Origin: Chondrilla cf. caribensis
Taxonomy: Eukaryota; Porifera; Demospongiae; Chondrillida; Chondrillidae
Length of the DNA stretch: 64,000 bases
NCBI GenBank assembly: GCA_964020155.1
Contig: OZ026555.1
Span: forward strand, 935,015 to 999,014
Direction: 5' to 3'
Shown one piece after another: positions 16,053 to 64,000 of the stretch (the first letter of the stretch is position 1; each line of letters starts with the position of its first letter). The notes under the pieces are model-generated. The model was not told the origin of the DNA, did not search any database, and saw nothing but the letters and a program-made list of their open reading frames with translations. The translations under genes were made by a program, and so were the position numbers.

Positions 16053-17420
16053 AGGTTTTTTGATATCAATCAATTTTTACTCAACCTAACCATTTAGAAC
16101 TTCACCCAAGCTCCAATGAGATGCTGATATCAGCATCTCGTTTGGAGCTTGGGATAGACCTAGGCACAATACAACACTATACGAATTCAGATGTACGTGC
16201 ACATGGTTTGTGATTCATTAGCTCAAGACTTGATACCTACAATAATGTATAAAATATTATATAATACATTGACCCCTTCAATTTCGAATTAAATTAACTT
16301 CACATAATATAAGACTGCATGGCTTTGATTCATTTAACACTTGATCCCAATCTTTTAAATGCACTGGAGTTTAGTATAAATATAGTATACTTACATATAA
16401 TTACATAATAATTATATACATACGTGTATAAATATTATGTAATGTACGAACAGGTTATTAATAAATGGCCAAATATATCCCTGCATTAATTTTGTAACAA
16501 TACTGTAACTGTTACAATAGTATACACGCAATTCACTCCATCATGAATCACGGTATGTTATTGCTTTATTGTACATGTATCTCTGTAAATCCTGGCTTTC
16601 TGCACAGCTAGGGAGCAGCTATACAGATTATGCAAAGAAAATCATGCAGCTACATGTGGACTGTGTAATGGGACCAGGAACTTTTCACAATTATAATAAA
16701 GGGTTTTAATCTCAACGAGTTTTCATGATTAATTTTGAATTCAAAAAGCTTTGTCTTGGTTGTAAAACACGCTATACAGGATTGACTTATTAGTTTGCAA
16801 AATAGTTGTTTTGCACTATGAATCATGAAATTCCCCAACCCCGTGTTCATAGGAAATATACATTTCATTATGTCAGATTGCTACAAGTTTCAACAAATGC
16901 TATCATGGATTTTCCCATTTGAAAAAAAATTATACGGATTCAATCACGCAACCACTGTGTAATATTAAGTGAATCATGCATAATAAAACACCATGCAGGT
17001 AATAAAATTAATATTATCAGGAGACAAGAGTTCAGTTACTTAGTTGATGTCAATTAACACCCTATCACCGATATTGACAGATGCCAATTAATAGCCTTTG
17101 AAAGCAGCAATCATGGGAACATTGGTTAAAATAGGTATAAACATGACACTTTGTGGTTTTCAGTACAATAAAGGAATACAATATTATTGGGTATATAATT
17201 AGTATACATATTAATATATTTCCTACAATAATGTCATTACAACACAGAGTATAATAAGATTAAATAATTAAATACATACAAGGTAACACATGATCATAGT
17301 TTGGTTATGACATATAGAATTGCATGTCATTACTCACATACAGAATTGATAGTTTAAAAGTGTATAAGTAAATAGATAAATTTGTTCCAAAAACAGTGGT
17401 ACAGTTGATGTGTACATTCT
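15649..17420. other. AT-rich intergenic region without a recognisable gene
   Basis: This is the spacer between the convergent ends of NBN and the minus-strand secreted-protein gene. It contains a (TA)n tract at about 15999-16046 and a hairpin at 16105-16153. It is clearly more AT-rich than the flanks and has far fewer TG tracts. I found no open frame with coding character and no clear AATAAA just after the NBN stop. Confidence 0.7.
16105..16153. repeat. Near-perfect 49-bp hairpin
   Basis: CCCAAGCTCCAATGAGATG and its near-inverse CATCTCGTTTGGAGCTTGGG meet at the centre CTGATATCAG. A single-base length difference interrupts the dyad. It lies about 460 bp after the NBN stop codon. Confidence 0.85.
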
Positions 17421-18852
17421 TCAATCTGATTTCGTACTTGGTATATCAGTTACATTGACGGATGGTGAATCTGGTTTTATGCTGGTTATATTGACGGATG
17501 ATGAATCTGGTTTTATGCTGGTTATATTGACGGATGGTGAATCTGGTTTTATGCTGGTTATATTGACGGATGGTGAATCTGGTTTTATGCTGGTTATATT
17601 GACGGATGGTGAATCTGGTTTTATGCTGGTTGTATTGACGGATGGTGAATCTGGTTCCATGCTGGTTGGAACTGGTTTCTTACACTTGGGAAACATGACA
17701 TGTTTCGGATATTTCGTAAACTCGCTATATGAGAATACCAGAATATATCTACAAAAATGGTGGAGAGCTTCTGTGAACATACACTATCAGTACAGTTGTT
17801 ACAAATGCTTTAAATTATATACTTACATAAAAACAGCATTGTGTTCTGGATCATCTGGAGCTTTCCAAGGTATATTCACAATGGGAGAATCAATCCGTTC
17901 ACTGAATAAAGTGGAAAAATAGTCTACTAATGTACACAAAGTTGACAATTGAGAACCACACACAGTCCTTTTTGGATTCATCATTGTTCACAATATGCCC
18001 AGTGATTGGAAGCATACAAATTGTCAGTATAGCTTTAGGTAGTAACAGTGTGTTTTTGCACACTACTGATGATATTACATCCAAGTTACAATCAAGTAAG
18101 GAAAACAGGACACCTTAATTGGAATTCATAATTCAAACATATTATAGTAGTTGATATTGACCAAAGGACAAGTGCATGCATGGATGGTGAACTCCCGCAA
18201 ATACTGTAATTGAGCAATAGCTAGCTTAGTGCTAATAATGCCCAAATTAGTATACACTCACACTATTATTATCATTACATGTGAACTCACCTGTGTGACA
18301 CACTGTTGGCACAAACAGACTTCTTCAAGTGGTTTGGTTTCAACCAGTAATAGTCTAACGGTAATAATTCTCCCATTATGTCATTATCATGATCCAAACG
18401 ACCGTGCTCTCTAATTGCAGTCAACAGTAGACCCTTTATTTGCAGGGAAGAGTTGAAGGTGACTGCAAATGGAAAATCAAACATAGCAACATGAATTTCA
18501 CTGTTTAAACTACGTATAATATAGATAACATGTCATTGATTAGAAAACCAAAGAATCCCACAGGATAGGTACCGGTAAACTTACGGTAATACAGTTCTCC
18601 GCTCTCGTAGCAATTTGCAGCTATCGGTTCATCCTGAAATGTCTTGTTAATGGTCAGTTTTGTAAAATATGTGTCTATGGATACGCTATCTTCGTTAAAC
18701 TGCTGGCTGAGCGGGTGGAACGTTCCACGAAAATATCTACAGAATAGTCTGTTTGGGCCGGGATCACGTACACCATTTGTAAAAGAAGAAATACCGTGTA
18801 TGAGGATGCACAAGAGAACTGCCGTTAATAAAAGTTTACAAGAACACTCCAT
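17421..18852 (-). CDS. Secreted or membrane protein of unknown family (structure partly tentative)
   Basis: Exon 1 (18852-18585) starts MECSCKLLLTAVLLCILIHG, a clear signal peptide, followed by a region with Cys and Asn sequons (NKT). The donor is C|GTAAGT. Exon 2 (18462-18291) joins in phase at ATTTGCAG and reads TFNSSLQIKGLLLTAIREHG, then LDHDNDIMGELLPLDYYWL, ending before CAG|GTGAGT. Downstream, open stretches at about 18080-17835 (including IVNIPWKAPDDPEHNAVF before a GTAAGT donor) and 17780-17421 look coding, but I could not make their phases close. The last would add six 12-residue repeats each with an N-x-T/S-type sequon, giving a mucin-like stalk. I recognise no domain with certainty. 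The gene is divergent from CFAP100, 282 bp apart, so the two may share a promoter region. Confidence 0.55.
17452..17668. repeat. 36-bp minisatellite, 6 copies, open on both strands
   Basis: Units of 36 bp contain TTGACGGATGGTGAATCTGG and TTTTATGCTGGTTA. On the minus strand each unit reads SIKPDSPSVNIT, with an N-x-T sequon. Whether it is translated depends on the last exon of the minus-strand gene described next. Confidence 0.9.
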
Positions 18853-19091
18853 CGTTGTTGCGGGGATGATTTGAGAGCTCGCGAATTCGCCAATTCCACT
18901 TCGAAGTGGGTTCTGGTGCGACCTCTGAAGCAGCGCGCCCTTTTATCTAAACCGGCGCCTCAGATTGCACCCACAGCTATAGCTATTTCAATTACCATCA
19001 CGACTTGTCTTATTGCACGTCTTCTTTTGACTTATTGCCCGACTACGAGGCCTCCGCGGTCTTCGCGGTCTCTGAGATGGTGGGGGTGGTG

Positions 19092-19105
19092 GTTACCATG
19101 GTGAC
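19092..19105 (+). promoter_or_regulatory. RFX X-box upstream of CFAP100
   Basis: GTTACCATGGTGAC fits the X-box consensus RYYNYY-WW-RRNRAC at every position and is a perfect palindrome when extended to GGTTACCATGGTGACC. It ends 29 bp before the CFAP100 ATG and lies in the 282-bp divergent spacer. RFX factors drive ciliary genes through this site across animals. The role here is inferred from motif, position and target type. Confidence 0.75.
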
Positions 19106-19134
19106 CAAAATATCAATTAGTAGGTTATGAGAAA

Positions 19135-43156
<24,022 letters not shown>

Positions 43157-43276
43157 TCTCCACCATGTAACATGTACATACACTGTATCTATTATCAATT
43201 GGTACGTCTGTCTTTATTGAGCTATAATTATAGCGGACCTGTCCGCGTGAAGTGCACGTGCACAATGGACTGTTTA

Positions 43277-43287
43277 AAAATGGCCGA
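43277..43287 (+). promoter_or_regulatory. Partial YY1-like motif upstream of THADA
   Basis: AAAATGGCCGA about 70 bp before the THADA ATG, in the 201-bp spacer between CFAP100 and THADA. It matches the ATGGC core only. CFAP100 itself starts in the similar AAAATGGCTGC at 19132. Confidence 0.35.
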
Positions 43288-43357
43288 CAGCGGTGGGGTT
43301 TGCTCTGTTCTTCCGTATGTGGTTTTCCCTCAATAACACGAGCATGGTACAGTCATA

Positions 43358-61010
<17,653 letters not shown>

Positions 61011-61459
61011 TTGAGATACATAATCGATGTACACTATTGTATATGTATAATTAAAAGACATAATTGATACACCCTAATATGTTTCATATGTAGTATAATA
61101 ATCGAATAGTAATTTATATAGTAATTAATACGAAGTTTCGTGCACGCGGTTTAACGCGTTTTGCACGCACGCGCATTTCATTACCTGCATGGTGGAATTT
61201 AGGCGGCTTCGTGGTTTTCAAGCCCTCTAAGCGCTTTTGAGCTTGAGCCTCCTTTATAACGACTACATAGTTAGAATTGGGCCTAAGGTAGGTGCGTGGT
61301 GAACTATATCCAGTGAATATGATATCTCTTCAACGTGTTTATGTATTAAGTATGTGAATTTCCTTGAAAGCACTTTAGCTGGTGTACTGGTTAGACTGGT
61401 GCACCTCATTGGAATAGCACTCATCTTTGGTGCGTACCGTAAGTGAGAGGATATTGACG
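61011..61459. other. THADA 3' flank and promoter region of the CARD-like gene
   Basis: No coding exon was seen. The first part is AT-rich with AATTAAAAGA that might serve as a weak polyadenylation signal. A GC-rich patch with ACGCG repeats (61140-61180) follows. A possible 5' untranslated exon ends at GGGCCTAAG|GTAGGT (61287). Confidence 0.45.
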
Positions 61460-63765
61460 ATGAATGCACTAACAGTTGAGGAAGCACGGTTAGTGATTCA
61501 AGGCAGCTTTAGTGATTTGGTGCAACATTTACACGCTAAAGACATCACCGGGGATCTACTTACGGAGAACATTATCGACTTCGACATTCACTGTGACCTC
61601 CTCGCGGCCAGCGAGGAAGAAGCGAACATCCTCCTGGTTACCTACTTTTGCAAGAGATGCACTCCTGTTCTGTTGGAGCACTTCGTGAACGTGTTGGGCA
61701 CGTCTTCTACGAGGTTCTCCAAGCATGCGGACCTGGTGTACAAGTTGCAAAAAGGGGCTGGAGTTTACACATCAAAGCGCATGAGGGAGAGCAAGGTAGA
61801 TTACGACAACGTAGCAATGGTGGAGTATGTATGGTTCGGTGTGGTGTGAGAGTGAGCACTGCATTGCTGTACATATTTGGTGATCTTTATGGCACGAGCT
61901 ACATAACTATACAGTGAACCATTCTATTATAGTATTAGCTCTACAGTGAACTCCTCCATGTTAGCTCTGCAGTGAACCTCTCTATATCATCTGTACAATG
62001 AACCTCTCTATATGATCTGTACAATGAACCTCTCTATATCATCTGTACAATGAACCTCTCTATATCATCTGTACAGGGAACCTCTCTATATCATCTGTAC
62101 AATGAACCTCTCTATATCATCTGTACAGGGAACCTCTCTATATCATCTGTACAGTGAACCTCTCTATATCATCTGTACAGTGAACCTCTCTATATCATCT
62201 GTACAGTGAACCTCTCTATATTATCTGTACAGTGAACCTCTCTATATCATCTGTACAGTGAACCTCTCTATATCATCTGTACAGGGAACCTCTCTATATC
62301 ATCTGTACAATGAACCTCTCTATATCATCTGTACAATGAACCTCTCTATATCATCTGTACAGTGAACCTCTCTATATCATCTGTACAATGAACCTCTCTA
62401 TATCATCTGTACAATGAACCTCTCTATATCATCTGTACAATGAACCTCTCTATATCATCTGTACAGTGAACCTCTCTATATCATCTGTACAATGAACCTC
62501 TCTATATCATCTGTACAGTGAACCTCTCTATATCATCTGTACAATGAACCTCTCTATATCATCTGTACAATGAACCTCTCTATATCATCTGTACAATGAA
62601 CCTCTCTATATCATCTGTACAGTGAACCTCTCTATATCATCTGTACAATGAACCTCTCTATATCATCTGTACAGTGAACCTCTCTATATCATCTGTACAA
62701 TGAACCTCTCTATATCATCTGTACAATGAACCTCTCTATATCATCTGTACAGGGAACCTCTCTATATCATCTGTACAATGAACCTCTCTATATCATCTGT
62801 ACAATGAACCTCTCTATATCATCTGTACAGGGAACCTCTCTATATCATCTGTACAATGAACCTCTCTATATCATCTGTACAGTGAACCTCTCTATATCAT
62901 CTGTACAATGAACCTCTCTATATCATCTGTACAGTGAACCTCTCTATATCATCTGTACAATGAACCTCTCTATATTATCTGTACAGTGAACCTCTCTATC
63001 TTATCTGTACAGTGAACCTCTCCATATCATCTGTACAATGAACCTCTCTATATCATCTGTACAATGAACCTCTCTATATCATCTGTACAGTGAACCTCTC
63101 TATAGTAGCTGTACAGTGGAATGTACCTGTAATCAGTAAGATGCCCACATAGCTTGATACTGTAGTGTGTGGACATGATTGACTGCAATTGATGGACTGT
63201 GTTTTGAAGCTTTGTCATATTCTTGTATTGTTCCCTATGTACAGGTTATTGACAGTGCTTTTGCAGAGATTCAAGGAGTAAGAAGTCACATGTGTACTGT
63301 ACATATGTGGTCATTGATGTACTGTACTGTACACATGTGGTCATCGATGTACTGTACTGTACACATGTGGTCATCGATGTACTGTACTGTACATATGCGC
63401 TCATCGATGTACTGTACTGTACGTATGTGGCCATCAACGTATTATAGTGTACATATGAGGTCATTTGTCCACATTGTCAACATATTGAGTACACATATGA
63501 ATTTTTCTCCGATTGCCCTAGAACATATCATTAAATTTATCAGAAGTGAAAGAAGTCGAATGGAATGTAGCAGGATCGTCAACATCAAATGTAGGAACAT
63601 GCACAAATTACTGAATCTGTTTTTGTAGTTGTTAATGGTCACTAAACCTCACGTTGAATGGACTCTCTATTGTCAATGACATCTATTCTGCCCCAGGGGG
63701 AAGACAGCAAGGAAAGCACAGACAAAGAGACACATCTTGTATTACCAACGTTTGAGCAGATCAAA
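61460..63765 (+). CDS. CARD-like death-fold protein (partial, runs off right edge)
   Basis: Exon 1 (61460-61795, 112 codons) starts MNALTVEEARLVIQGSFSDL and holds one alpha-helical domain: LVQHLHAKDITGDLLTENII, ASEEEANILLVTYFCKRC, LLEHFVNVLGTSSTRFSKH and DLVYKLQKG. The pattern of a first helix ending in L(V)xxL, 'DLLTENIID', a central 'EEEANILL' and a final 'LxHFVxVLxxT..hxxLVxxL' matches CARD domains of apoptosis and innate-immunity adaptors. All following exons are phase 0: 63245-63277 (VIDSAFAEIQG), 63522-63590 (NISLNLSEVKEVEWNVAGS) and 63697-63765 (GEDSKESTDKETHLVLPTF). The exon at 63522 is supported by its acceptor TTGCCCTAG, an open frame and a GTAGGA donor. The effector domains that would define the subfamily lie beyond the window. 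The function is inferred from the fold only. Confidence 0.7.
61920..63115. repeat. 26-bp minisatellite, about 45 copies
   Basis: Unit GTACAGTGAACCTCTCTATA + TCATCT, with two main variants at one site (CAGTGAACC, CAATGAACC) and a rarer CAGGGAACC. The variants are interspersed. It fills most of intron 1 of the CARD-like gene. There are no spacers, so it is not a CRISPR array. Confidence 0.95.
63290..63460. repeat. Tandem repeat ATGTACTGTACTGTACACAT
   Basis: About five units of about 30-33 bp (GTGGTCATCGATGTACTGTA + CTGTACACAT) between two short exons of the CARD-like gene. Open frames on both strands follow from the period. Confidence 0.88.
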
Positions 63766-63867
63766 GTAAGTAATGTCTTTTCCGTATGATAGTTAGTGTG
63801 TGTATGTATATCACACACATACTGTATACATATATATGTATCCCTATGTCTGCAAGTGGGTAGTACA

Positions 63868-63875
63868 CACACACA

Positions 63876-63911
<36 letters not shown>

Positions 63912-63927
63912 CACGCATGCACGCACG

Positions 63928-64000
<73 letters not shown>
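63868..64000. repeat. (CA)n tract at the right edge
   Basis: CA repeat with AAACAC and GCATGCACGCACGC interruptions, continuing past the window end in an intron of the CARD-like gene. Confidence 0.95.

Noticed and set aside
61920..63115. Regular array that could suggest CRISPR
   Set aside because: Units are contiguous with no spacers, and the context is an animal intron.

Overview
The window is animal nuclear DNA. It holds intron-rich genes with GT-AG introns, a non-LTR retrotransposon, several families of short inverted-repeat elements, many minisatellites, and very large amounts of (TG)n/(CA)n. Every recognisable protein is a metazoan family: an EEA1-like endosomal tether, nibrin, the ciliary protein CFAP100, THADA and a CARD-like protein. 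Introns are mostly short (tens of bases to about 2 kb) and genes lie close together. I infer a marine invertebrate, possibly a sponge, but the sequence does not settle the phylum.

Layout. (1) 1-4762, minus strand: the 5' end of an EEA1-like gene running off the left edge; four exons were reconstructed. (2) 4763-7049: intergenic, with a degenerate array of hairpin-forming repeats. (3) 7050-15648, plus: a complete NBN (nibrin) gene, 12 exons, all phases close, about 782 residues. (4) 15649-17420: AT-rich intergenic DNA with no gene seen. (5) About 17421-18852, minus: a secreted or membrane protein of unknown family; exons 1-2 are clear and the rest is tentative. (6) 19135-43156, plus: CFAP100, 15 exons, divergent from the previous gene across 282 bp that contain a textbook RFX X-box. 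Its intron 10 carries a long antisense retrotransposon with an open reading frame. (7) 43358-61010, plus: THADA, 34 exons whose lengths sum to a clean frame of about 2120 residues. It has a coding minisatellite expansion (PPKDT)n and an intronic tRNA-Gly. (8) 61460 to beyond the right edge, plus: a CARD-like gene whose first intron holds a 1.2 kb minisatellite of 26-bp units.

The genes do not form one pathway. NBN is DNA double-strand break repair, CFAP100 is axonemal, THADA belongs to the TRM732 family linked to tRNA wobble methylation, EEA1 is endosome fusion, and the CARD protein is probably signalling. Shared features are 5' ends marked by AAAATGGC (YY1-like) motifs and introns saturated with simple repeats, some of which start exactly at the splice donor.

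Exon coordinates were read by eye from splice consensus, frame closure and remembered family alignments. No search was run.
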